From an uncultured Sutterella sp. (lineage in GTDB: Bacteria > Pseudomonadota > Gammaproteobacteria > Burkholderiales > Burkholderiaceae_F): a stretch of 5,081 bases of DNA. The notes beneath the pieces are model-generated. The model saw only the letters and a list, made by a program, of their open reading frames with translations, did no database searches and had not been told where the DNA came from. The stretch covers positions 1 through 5,081 of the forward strand of contig CAKQKT010000116.1 of the NCBI GenBank assembly GCA_934249275.1, in the 5' to 3' direction. Position numbers and translations under genes: made by a program. Shown here piece by piece: positions 1 through 5,043 of the stretch (positions are counted from its first letter, which is position 1; the number at the start of each line of letters is the position of its first letter).

Positions 1-1
1 C

Positions 2-778
2 TGCATCCGCATGTCTGGCGCACCTCTTGCCGGCATGTTCATGGCCGTCATTCCGGTGCTCGTAGCCATCGTCGCCAACATCCGCTACCAGCGTGAAGGC
101 CGCGGCCTTTCCTGGGGTTCCATCACGCCCCCGCTCATTCTGATCTTCTTCGGGCTCGTGATCGCCAACTGGACCGAATTCCAATACATCACCTCGTCGG
201 GCTCCACGGGCCTCGACTTCTGGATCGGCGTTCTCTTCGGCATCGCCGCCGTCATTTCCTGGACCTGGTTCTCGATTGAGAACGGCGAATGGCTTCTTGC
301 CCATCCGAACCACAGCTCCTCCGCCTGGACGGCCCTTCAGGGCGTCACGGTTCTCCCGGTCGTCACGATCGCCTTTGCGATCCTCGCATGGCCGTGCGGC
401 TGGATGGACACGTCCGTGTCGCTCCTTGGCGAAACGCCGATGCGCTTTCTCGGCGTCGCCCTAATGATCGGCCTCCTCTGCAGCTGGGTCGCCATGCTCT
501 GCTGGAACCAGATGTCCCAGCGCCTGCCGTCCGGCCTCGGCGGCCAGCTGATCGTCTTCGAGTCCATTTCCGCCGTCGTCTACGCCCTGATCTGGCGCGG
601 CGAATGGCCGACCGTCACCATGGTCATCGGCTTCACCATCCTTCTTATCGGCGTCATGTGCTCGCTCTACGTGTTCGGCAAGTCGCCCGCCAAACAGGAA
701 GATGCCTCAAAAAAAGTGAGCGCGGCCCCGTCGAAGGCCGCGGCACCTCACAACAAGCTTGACGGCAAGGCCGCATAA
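2..778 (+). CDS. DMT-superfamily (EamA) transporter, 5'-truncated by the window edge
   Basis: This is the C-terminal part of an inner-membrane transporter of the drug/metabolite transporter (EamA) type. The reading frame is open back to base 2, so the ATG at 11 is probably internal. Seven hydrophobic helices are visible (numbered from the ATG at 11: about 3-24, 40-54, 69-88, 105-131, 146-165, 180-198 and 203-224). A full DMT protein has ten in two five-helix EamA repeats, so helices 1-3 are missing and the second repeat starts near residue 69. The last helix is followed by a hydrophilic Lys/Ala-rich tail of about 28 residues, as expected for a cytoplasmic end. The family exports or imports small metabolites, but the substrate cannot be told from sequence. 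It ends 29 bases before a strong terminator, so it is the last gene of its transcript. The family call is by topology and general character. I see no diagnostic catalytic motif. Confidence 0.75.
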   Translation, partial: CIRMSGAPLAGMFMAVIPVLVAIVANIRYQREGRGLSWGSITPPLILIFFGLVIANWTEFQYITSSGSTGLDFWIGVLFGIAAVISWTWFSIENGEWLLAHPNHSSSAWTALQGVTVLPVVTIAFAILAWPCGWMDTSVSLLGETPMRFLGVALMIGLLCSWVAMLCWNQMSQRLPSGLGGQLIVFESISAVVYALIWRGEWPTVTMVIGFTILLIGVMCSLYVFGKSPAKQEDASKKVSAAPSKAAAPHNKLDGKAA

Positions 779-807
779 GGCCGCCTGAGGGTCAATCCTT
801 CGACATC

Positions 808-850
808 AAACGGCCCGGCGCTCCATCGAGCGACCGGGCCGTTTCCTTAT
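808..850 (+). terminator. Rho-independent terminator of the transporter gene
   Basis: A perfect 11-base inverted repeat (808-818 with 834-844, AAACGGCCCGG/CCGGGCCGTTT) encloses a further five-base stem (819-823 with 828-832) with loop CATC and one bulged A. The right arm runs into TTTCCTTAT. It lies between the convergent transporter and gntR-type genes. On the minus strand the stem is followed only by TTTGATG, so it probably acts mainly on plus-strand transcripts, with weaker action in the other direction. Confidence 0.85.
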
Positions 851-871
851 CCGAATTTCCATCAGCACCGA

Positions 872-1633
872 TCACGGCAGCGCAAAGCAGATCTGCGCAT
901 TCTCCGCATCAAGCCTGTAGATGCGATACTCGACGGGCTGGTGCCCGAACGCATACGAGATGCGCGAGAACCTCAGCACCGGCATCGGATCGGGCACGCG
1001 AAGACGCGCCGCCTCCGTCCCCTTCACGCACTCATACCTCACCGCACAGCGCTGGCTCGTGATCACGACACCCATCTCGCGCGCATAGAACCTGTAGATC
1101 GAGTCGCCCGGACGATACGTCATGTGATAGCGTTCGGCCGTCAATCCCGGAAAGACCTCTGGGAGGAGAAAGATCTCATCGGACGCCGCAATGTGCTCTC
1201 CACCGAGCGTTCTCTTCACCATGTGCCTCACCATGTGAAGCACGGTCTCGCCCGCCGGAATGCCGAGCCCGGCCGCCGCCTCAGCGGGACAAGCCGCCTC
1301 GTCAAGCAAAATCAGACGCCTGAAGTCAAAGCGCGTGCTGCCGTCCAGGCTTTCAAAGGGCTGGAACCGGTTTTCCTCAACCGCCGTGCCGAGCGTCGCG
1401 GCAAAGGTGCCCGCGCCCTGCCGGCGCAGAAGCGCACCTTCTTCCACCAGAAGCTCCACGGCATGCCTCAAGGTGCCCAGTGAAACCCCAAGCTCGGCGG
1501 CCAGAACGGCCTCCGTCGGCAATCTCTCGCCCGGACGCCAGACTCCCTGCCGAAGCCTTTCCGCCAGCACGTCCCTCACCTGCTCATAGAGCGGGCTTCG
1601 CGCGACAACCTGCATTTTTTCCGCCTGCCGCAT
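872..1633 (-). CDS. GntR-family (HutC subfamily) transcriptional regulator with UTRA domain
   Basis: This is a cytoplasmic DNA-binding regulator of 253 residues, the usual length for HutC-type GntR proteins. The winged helix-turn-helix covers about residues 13-77: the N-terminal helix SPLYEQVRDVLAERL, then PGERLPTEAVLAAELGVS, the recognition helix region LGTLRHAVELL, and the wing RRQGAGTFAA. The rest is a UTRA small-molecule-binding domain, ending in the typical FGHQPVEYRIYRLD stretch. I chose the ATG at 1633 because AGAGGA lies about six bases upstream. The frame stays open to a TTG at 1702, but that codon has no ribosome-binding site and falls at the predicted transcription start. A second ATG at 1615 is possible. 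HutC-type proteins usually repress neighbouring catabolic or transport genes and release on ligand binding. The effector is unknown here, and the divergent secreted-protein gene is the nearest candidate target. Confidence 0.88.
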   Translation of the reverse strand: MRQAEKMQVVARSPLYEQVRDVLAERLRQGVWRPGERLPTEAVLAAELGVSLGTLRHAVELLVEEGALLRRQGAGTFAATLGTAVEENRFQPFESLDGSTRFDFRRLILLDEAACPAEAAAGLGIPAGETVLHMVRHMVKRTLGGEHIAASDEIFLLPEVFPGLTAERYHMTYRPGDSIYRFYAREMGVVITSQRCAVRYECVKGTEAARLRVPDPMPVLRFSRISYAFGHQPVEYRIYRLDAENAQICFALP

Positions 1634-1658
1634 GACTGTCCTCTTTGTTCTTATTCTT

Positions 1659-1690
1659 CGGGCGAACCGCCCGTACTCCCGAAGGAGTAC
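1659..1690 (-). promoter_or_regulatory. Tandem hairpins in the gntR-type leader
   Basis: Two perfect inverted repeats abut in the short leader. In the mRNA (minus strand) the first is GTACTCC-TTCG-GGAGTAC (1690-1673), seven base pairs closing a C(UUCG)G tetraloop, which is an unusually stable RNA loop. The second is CGGGCG-GTT-CGCCCG (1673-1659), six base pairs. They share one base. Neither is followed by a T-run, so they do not look like terminators. They could protect the 5' end of the mRNA, tune translation, or be DNA dyads bound by a regulator. Confidence 0.6.
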
Positions 1691-1706
1691 AAATTCATCC
1701 AAATTC

Positions 1707-1735
1707 TATATATATTTGTGAATGAGTTGCTTCAA
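1707..1735 (-). promoter_or_regulatory. Probable sigma70 promoter of the gntR-type gene
   Basis: On the minus strand TTGAAG (1735-1730) is followed by a 17-base spacer and TATATA (1712-1707). This predicts a start near 1700 and a leader of roughly 67 bases before the ATG at 1633. The -10 lies inside an AT-rich dyad with CAAAT/ATTTG arms (1700-1704 and 1714-1718) and outer ATTCA/TGAAT arms (1693-1697 and 1719-1723). This is a plausible autoregulatory operator. Confidence 0.55.
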
Positions 1736-1765
1736 AATATCAGTTTTACGACTCCTTTAAGCAAC
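1726..1765. repeat. 7-base inverted repeat in the divergent promoter region
   Basis: GTTGCTT (1726-1732) and AAGCAAC (1759-1765) form perfect inverted arms 26 bases apart. They lie between the gntR-type gene and the divergent secreted-protein gene, and the left arm overlaps the -35 of the gntR-type promoter. They may be half-sites for a dimeric regulator. The rest of the 243-base intergenic region (1634-1876) shows only a weak candidate promoter for the plus-strand gene (TTGTTT at 1789, TATCCG at 1811). Confidence 0.35.
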
Positions 1766-1876
1766 AAAGGCGGGTTTTTACCCATCATTTGTTTCCAATG
1801 TCAGCATTCTTATCCGGACATCTCAGGCTTCGTCCGCGTGCGTAAAATGAGTGCATCCACAACGCAGGCATCCATC

Positions 1877-2566
1877 ATGACCTTCAGGAATCTTCTTGCA
1901 CCCGCCGCTTTTGCGGGCCTTATTGCCTTTTCCGGCACCGCCTCGGCACTCGACGCCATTCCGGCCTCCTGCCTCAAGTGCCGTCAGGCGACCGACGACA
2001 CGTCGTTCATCTCGTGTCTTTACGAATGCCTGGCCGATCTGAAGACCGTGCCCGGCCAGGACTCCTCCGCCGACGCGCCGCAACAGGCCTCAAAATCCGG
2101 AAAGCACTCCGACAACGGCCTTCCGACCTATGAAGGCGGCTGGGAATTGTTCGACGAACCCAATGCTGGCGAAGGGCAGCAGGCCCGCAGCGCCGAACTC
2201 GGCAGCCGCAACTACGTCTCCGCCTTCTTCCAGCGCGTGCAGCCCGTTCTGGTGCTCGCCAAGGAAAAGAAGAACGACGTTCGCGTCTTCCTCAACATCG
2301 AGCCCGCCGTTGCCGGCTCCTTCTCCGACCGAGTGCTCGTGCAGTTCGATGAAGGCAAGACACGCGCCCTGCCCCTTCGCACCGTGCTTGGCGGCAGCGC
2401 CGTCCTCCTTGAAGACAAAACCTTCCTCAAGGATCTCAAGAGTGCCAAGATCCTCTACGTGCGCCTCGACCTTTTCGGCGCGCCCGCTCAGACCATCGCC
2501 TTCGACCTCGGCGACGTCAAGGGCGTCCTGAAGTGGCTCGACGAAGCCGACGCCATCAAGAGCTGA
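1877..2566 (+). CDS. Secreted cysteine-containing protein with a TagO/VasI-like C-terminal domain
   Basis: This is a 229-residue protein with a clear Sec signal peptide: basic start MTFRN, hydrophobic core to about residue 19, and a TASA-L cleavage site after residue 24. The mature protein is probably periplasmic. It begins with four cysteines, C32-x2-C35 and C47-x3-C51 in the region CLKC...SFISCLYEC, suited to disulfides or a metal. A polar, low-complexity linker covers about residues 55-105. The C-terminal half (about 88-220) has the order W, VLVLAKEKKNDVRVFLN, RVLVQFDEGK, FLKDLKSAK, FGAPAQTIAFDL. This resembles the beta domain of TagO/VasI-like and related periplasmic proteins; that resemblance is from memory and uncertain. 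I chose the ATG at 1877 because it gives a normal signal peptide and has GCAGG upstream. Upstream in-frame starts (ATG 1847, GTG 1718) would add a non-secretory N-terminus and lack good ribosome-binding sites. Exact function is unknown. Confidence 0.7.
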   Translation: MTFRNLLAPAAFAGLIAFSGTASALDAIPASCLKCRQATDDTSFISCLYECLADLKTVPGQDSSADAPQQASKSGKHSDNGLPTYEGGWELFDEPNAGEGQQARSAELGSRNYVSAFFQRVQPVLVLAKEKKNDVRVFLNIEPAVAGSFSDRVLVQFDEGKTRALPLRTVLGGSAVLLEDKTFLKDLKSAKILYVRLDLFGAPAQTIAFDLGDVKGVLKWLDEADAIKS

Positions 2567-2590
2567 TCCGGCACACGATCCCAACGACAA

Positions 2591-2626
2591 CGGGGCGTCT
2601 CCTTCGAAGCGCCCCGCTTTCTTTTT
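2591..2626 (+). terminator. Rho-independent terminator after the secreted-protein gene
   Basis: CGGGGCG (2591-2597) and CGCCCCG (2610-2616) form a seven-pair GC stem around a 12-base loop, followed by CTTTCTTTTT. It starts 24 bases after the stop codon. On the minus strand the stem is followed by TTGTCGTT, so it may also weakly stop the convergent membrane-protein transcript that ends at 2647. Confidence 0.85.
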
Positions 2627-2646
2627 CGAAACTTTGTGTCAACCGG

Positions 2647-2973
2647 CTATTGCCGCGCACGCCTCAGCACGCACCATGCCGATAACAGCGTGAAGACCGT
2701 CACGCCGGCCATTATCTCAAGCGCCGGATGAATCGATCCGCCCGCGTCGAGTCTTCGCATCACGAGCTCGTACCCGGCTCTCGCCCATTCGCAGGCAAAG
2801 AGCACCAGAACGAGCGCAAGGAGTCGCCCCGCAAGTGCGCCTCGAATGACGAGGAGCACAAGCGCCGCCAGCGGCGCCGCCGCTGTTGCAACAGGAAATC
2901 CGTGAAAGAGAAGATGCGCACAAAAGAGGATCGTCGCGAGCACCGGCGGCACGGCGAGAACCACTCTTTTCAT
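2647..2973 (-). CDS. Small four-helix inner-membrane protein coupled to ygbA
   Basis: This is a 108-residue hydrophobic protein of unknown function. Four membrane segments are visible at about residues 3-23, 26-47, 49-68 and 85-104. The segment 2-3 connection is very short (RGALAGR). A longer loop with RRLDAGGSIHP lies between segments 3 and 4, and the C-terminus LRRARQ is basic, suggesting it stays in the cytoplasm. Residues C18, C61 and C101 lie within membrane segments. The ATG at 2973 overlaps the TGA of the upstream ygbA-type gene as ATGA, which is strong evidence for this start and for translational coupling. The frame is open further upstream to 3237, but that part runs antisense-like through ygbA in another frame and is not coding. 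I do not recognise the family. The context suggests a membrane partner of the YgbA-type protein, but no enzymatic or transport motif is visible. Confidence 0.75.
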   Translation of the reverse strand: MKRVVLAVPPVLATILFCAHLLFHGFPVATAAAPLAALVLLVIRGALAGRLLALVLVLFACEWARAGYELVMRRLDAGGSIHPALEIMAGVTVFTLLSAWCVLRRARQ

Positions 2974-3368
2974 GACGCCTTCTCCTTCTTCGCGCGGTTT
3001 CTCGGCTTTTCGGGCGGCGTCACCGTCACGCTCTTGATGAGGTGCTTCACCGTCAGAATCGGATGCGAAAGCATCAGGCGCGGACCCGCATAGGCCATGA
3101 TTCTCCTTGCATCCGCCTTCTCGGCCGCACGGTAACAATGAATGCGGCACTTGGCGCAGACGGGCTTCTTCGCGCCATACGGGCAGCAGGCCAGGCGCTT
3201 GAGCGCATAGGCAAGAAAGGCTTCGCAGTCGGGACACAGTTCGCCGGGACGGCCCGACGTTCCGTGCCGATCGCGGCAGTACAAGCCCGTCATGGCTCTG
3301 AGCGTCTCGGCCTCCTCTCGAAGGCCCGGGTCGGTCTCAAGCCTTGCGAGGCGCGGATCCTTCTCCAT
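2970..3368 (-). CDS. ygbA: YgbA-family ('nitrous oxide-stimulated promoter family') cysteine-rich protein
   Basis: This 132-residue cytoplasmic protein matches the YgbA family along nearly its whole length. Conserved-looking blocks are MTGLYCRDRHG (residues 26-36), ELCPDCEAFLAYALKRL (43-59), CPYG (62-65), KPVCAKCRIHCY (68-79) and AGPRLMLSHPILTVKHL (94-110). Candidate metal-binding residues are C31, H35, C45, C48, C62, C71, C74 and C78, fitting a zinc- or iron-binding fold. The basic tail after residue 115 (PPEKPRNRAKKEK) is longer than in the E. coli protein as I recall it. In enterobacteria ygbA is repressed by the NO sensor NsrR and is linked to nitrosative-stress tolerance, but its biochemical role is not settled. 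The start has GAGG seven bases upstream. It follows ogt by 61 bases and overlaps the membrane-protein gene by ATGA, so the three probably form an operon. Confidence 0.88.
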   Translation of the reverse strand: MEKDPRLARLETDPGLREEAETLRAMTGLYCRDRHGTSGRPGELCPDCEAFLAYALKRLACCPYGAKKPVCAKCRIHCYRAAEKADARRIMAYAGPRLMLSHPILTVKHLIKSVTVTPPEKPRNRAKKEKAS

Positions 3369-3393
3369 CGTTCATCCTCAATTCAGTGTTTGG

Positions 3394-3417
3394 AAAGCGC
3401 ATCTTACTGGCCTGCGC
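3394..3417 (-). promoter_or_regulatory. Candidate promoter and operator element between ogt and ygbA
   Basis: The 61-base ogt-ygbA gap contains, on the minus strand, AAGATGCGCTTT (3405-3394). It differs from the NsrR half-site AAGATGCYTTT by one inserted base. It overlaps a -10-like TAAGAT (3406-3401). A GCGCA/TGCGC inverted repeat (3397-3401 with 3413-3417) spans the same bases. No convincing -35 or second half-site is visible, so this is a weak call. Confidence 0.25.
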
Positions 3418-3429
3418 CTGAGGAGAAAC

Positions 3430-4014
3430 TTAAGAATCCTTCGGCCTCTCTCTTTGGAGATACTCAATGCACGCCGAAACATAACCTTCGGGAGATGTCC
3501 GATGCAAATTCTCGCGCCTGATGAGCTCGCGCTTCACGTCGAGTCCGCCCGCGTAGCCGCCGATGCCGCCCGACTTCTCGACAATTCGATGGCACGGAAT
3601 GATGAGATGCAGAGGATTGGCGCCCACGGCAGCACCAATAGCGCGTGCGCCGTTCGGACGGCCCGACATCGCGGCGAGATCCCCGTAGCTCATGACGGTG
3701 CCGTATCCGACGTCGGACATTTGCCGCCAGACGTGCTCCTGGAATTTCTTGCCGACAAGCCGAATCGGCAGATCGAATCGATCTCGAAAGCCGTTCAGAT
3801 ACTGCATGATCTGAACTTCGGCCTCAAGCGCCAGATCATGAGGCCCCTTCACAATGCCCTCGGCTCTGCAAAGCCGCGCTACGCGTATTTCCGTCGCTCT
3901 TTCCTTCTCCGGATCGCCCGTGAGCCACAGGGCCAGCACAAGCCTTCCTTCAAACATGCCGAGCCGCATCAGCCCAAGCGGCGTTTCAATATCTCTGGTG
4001 TAAATGACCGCCAT
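3430..4014 (-). CDS. ogt: Methylated-DNA--protein-cysteine S-methyltransferase (O6-alkylguanine-DNA alkyltransferase)
   Basis: This suicide DNA-repair protein removes alkyl groups from O6-alkylguanine and O4-alkylthymine by transfer to its own cysteine. It has 194 residues. An N-terminal RNase H-like domain covers about 1-85. The C-terminal domain shows FQEHVW (91-96), GTVMSYGDLA (105-114), the arginine-finger region NGARAIGAAVGANP (121-134, with R124 and N133), the active-site IPCHR (C141) and GGIGGYAGGLDVKRELIRREN. The active site looks intact. After this, where many Ogt proteins end, there is an extra tail of about 24 residues (HRTSPEGYVSACIEYLQ...). The ATG at 4014 has GGGAG six bases upstream. 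The protein has no Ada-type regulatory domain, so it is Ogt-like. It lies 76 bases after the Crp/Fnr-type gene and 61 before ygbA, all in the same direction. Ogt is known to protect E. coli from alkylation caused by endogenous nitrosation. Confidence 0.95.
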   Translation of the reverse strand: MAVIYTRDIETPLGLMRLGMFEGRLVLALWLTGDPEKERATEIRVARLCRAEGIVKGPHDLALEAEVQIMQYLNGFRDRFDLPIRLVGKKFQEHVWRQMSDVGYGTVMSYGDLAAMSGRPNGARAIGAAVGANPLHLIIPCHRIVEKSGGIGGYAGGLDVKRELIRRENLHRTSPEGYVSACIEYLQRERPKDS

Positions 4015-4090
4015 TGCCCTCTCCCAAAACAGACGAAGGCTTCAGCATAACCGATTGTCGGAAAGGACTCACGCCTCAACCGAAAAGGCG
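4015..4090 (-). other. Intergenic region between the Crp/Fnr-type gene and ogt
   Basis: This gap holds a six-base inverted repeat right at the end of the regulator gene (4071-4076 with 4086-4091, ACGCCT/AGGCGT, nine-base loop) and a small dyad CCGA-TTG-TCGG (4051-4061). Neither is followed by a T-run on the minus strand, so I see no convincing terminator. I also see no clear sigma70 promoter for ogt. Read-through from the regulator gene is possible. Confidence 0.35.
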
Positions 4091-4903
4091 TCAGGCTCTC
4101 TGCCAGTAGCTTCTGACATCCTTCGGACGAGGAATGGCGCTCGTCGTTTCCTCAATGTTGAGAAGGATGTCATTGGCTTCCTGAAGCATGTCGAGCTTGT
4201 AGCGAACGATGCTTCCCTCGACGCGGCGGATCTCCGTGCGCCTCCACTCGGCCATCATGCGATCAAGCCAGCCGATGGAGCATCCGACAGTGGTTCGCAT
4301 GATGTTGCGGGTAAGAATTTTCGGCGCCACGACTTCATCGCCTTCGAGGTGTCCGAAATGCGAGGTCCAGCTGAGCATGACTGTCTTCAGGATCTGTTCC
4401 GCGTCAAGAAGCGTGAGACAGGCAAACGACAGACGGTCCGAGAGACTCGAGAGCTCGCACTGAGTTGCAAGAAGCATCAGAAGATTCACATCGCTTCTGG
4501 CAATGGCAAACAGCTCGCGCTGCCCGCACCAGACGATCGATGTCGGAAGAATCGCCTCGTAGGAGCCTACGGCCGTTCTGTGAGAAAGGATGTTGAGGTT
4601 TCCGGTTGCGATGTTGCCCGGACCGGCAAGACCCGAATGATCAGCCGATTTGGTGCCGTAATCTCCGATCCTGCGTGCAACAAGCCCCTTCTTGACAACT
4701 GCAAAGCGGCTGACGGGCTCGCCTTTCTGATAAATGCGCTCGCCGGGCTCAAGCACCGTCTCGCGCCCGATGTTCTCGACCAGACGCAGGAGCTCCGGAT
4801 GGAGCGGCGGACAAATATAGGGGACCAGCGGCATGCGGTAGAAATAGTCTTCCAGGGGCAGGCAGCGTGTGCCGGCGAAGACGGGCTGGCTCGTGGGGCT
4901 CAC
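4091..4903 (-). CDS. Crp/Fnr-type transcriptional regulator
   Basis: This 270-residue regulator is slightly longer than typical Crp/Fnr proteins. After an N-terminal extension of about 33 residues comes a cyclic-nucleotide-binding-type beta barrel (about 35-135: LHPELLRLVENIGRETVLEPGERIYQKGEP, then FAVVKKGLV), a long dimerisation helix (about 135-165), and a winged helix-turn-helix (about 192-245: LTRNIMRTTVGCSIGWLDRMMAEW). The position of the CRP phosphate-binding cassette (GEL...RS) reads GNLNILSHRTAVGS, so cAMP binding is unlikely. Cysteines C14, C31, C126, C149, C162 and C208 do not form the FNR cluster, so an FNR-type iron-sulfur centre is not evident. The recognition helix keeps only the last arginine (R215) of the CRP R-E-R and FNR E-S-R sets. 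The GTG start at 4903 is well supported by AAGGAG five bases upstream. It may control itself or the ogt-ygbA genes downstream. Its signal is unknown. Confidence 0.85.
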   Translation of the reverse strand: MSPTSQPVFAGTRCLPLEDYFYRMPLVPYICPPLHPELLRLVENIGRETVLEPGERIYQKGEPVSRFAVVKKGLVARRIGDYGTKSADHSGLAGPGNIATGNLNILSHRTAVGSYEAILPTSIVWCGQRELFAIARSDVNLLMLLATQCELSSLSDRLSFACLTLLDAEQILKTVMLSWTSHFGHLEGDEVVAPKILTRNIMRTTVGCSIGWLDRMMAEWRRTEIRRVEGSIVRYKLDMLQEANDILLNIEETTSAIPRPKDVRSYWQRA

Positions 4904-4914
4904 GATTTCTCCTT
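4904..4914 (-). promoter_or_regulatory. Strong ribosome-binding site deciding a GTG start
   Basis: The minus strand reads AAGGAG (4914-4909), AAATC, then GTG at 4903. This near-ideal spacing supports the GTG over the in-frame ATG at residue 24, which would cut off the start of the protein. Confidence 0.8.
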
Positions 4915-4922
4915 CGGGTCAT

Positions 4923-4948
4923 GCCGCGCATTTCGGCAAATGGGCGGC
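4923..4948 (-). promoter_or_regulatory. Hairpin or dyad immediately upstream of the regulator's ribosome-binding site
   Basis: The arms 4923-4933 and 4938-4948 (GCCGCGCATTT and AAATGGGCGGC) are inverted repeats matching at 10 of 11 positions around the loop CGGC. In the mRNA this is an 11-pair stem with a single C-C mismatch, ending eight bases before the AAGGAG. There is no T-run, so it is not a terminator. It may be an autoregulatory operator for the Crp/Fnr-type dimer or a translation-control hairpin. Confidence 0.55.
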
Positions 4949-4950
4949 GG

Positions 4951-4993
4951 TCAGTGCATCAATTCATCCTCATTTTAGCCATTTTCGTTTCAT
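4951..4993 (-). other. Chain of three tiny overlapping upstream ORFs in the regulator leader
   Basis: On the minus strand an ATG at 4993, with GGA five bases upstream, encodes MKRKWLK and stops at 4970. An ATG at 4973 overlaps that stop (ATGA) and encodes MRMN, ending at 4959. An ATG at 4959 overlaps that stop (TGATG) and encodes MH, ending at 4951, three bases before the leader hairpin. They matter only if transcription starts upstream of about 5005. Chance is a real alternative because the stretch is AT-rich. Confidence 0.25.
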
Positions 4994-5043
4994 TCTCTTC
5001 CAACAGGCAGGGCGAACGCTTACACATTTAGACTTGACAAACG

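Noticed and set aside
941..1483. A 180-codon plus-strand open frame.
   Set aside because: It is antisense to the GntR-type gene and rich in Arg and His with no domain, typical of a shadow frame.
1634..1702. TTG start for the GntR-type gene, adding 23 residues.
   Set aside because: There is no ribosome-binding site. The TTG coincides with the predicted transcription start, and the added residues are encoded by the leader hairpins.
1718..1876. GTG start at 1718 or ATG at 1847 for the secreted protein.
   Set aside because: These would place a long, non-secretory stretch before a clean signal peptide and have poor ribosome-binding sites.
2974..3237. N-terminal extension of the small membrane protein to 196 residues.
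   Set aside because: The extra part overlaps the YgbA-type coding region in another frame and shows no domain. The ATGA overlap at 2973 gives a natural start.
3292..4050. A 252-codon plus-strand open frame.
   Set aside because: It is antisense to ogt and the start of ygbA, both certain from motifs. The product looks random.
4963..4972. Shared ten-base word TTCATCCTCA upstream of the regulator and of ygbA (3371-3380).
   Set aside because: In ygbA the word is simply its Shine-Dalgarno region (GAGG on the minus strand). Two copies of such a word are expected from ribosome-binding sites.
4004..4978. A 324-codon plus-strand open frame, the longest in the window.
   Set aside because: It lies antisense to the Crp/Fnr-type gene, which has a full domain match and a strong ribosome-binding site. 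The plus-strand translation has no recognisable domain and is a GC-rich shadow frame.
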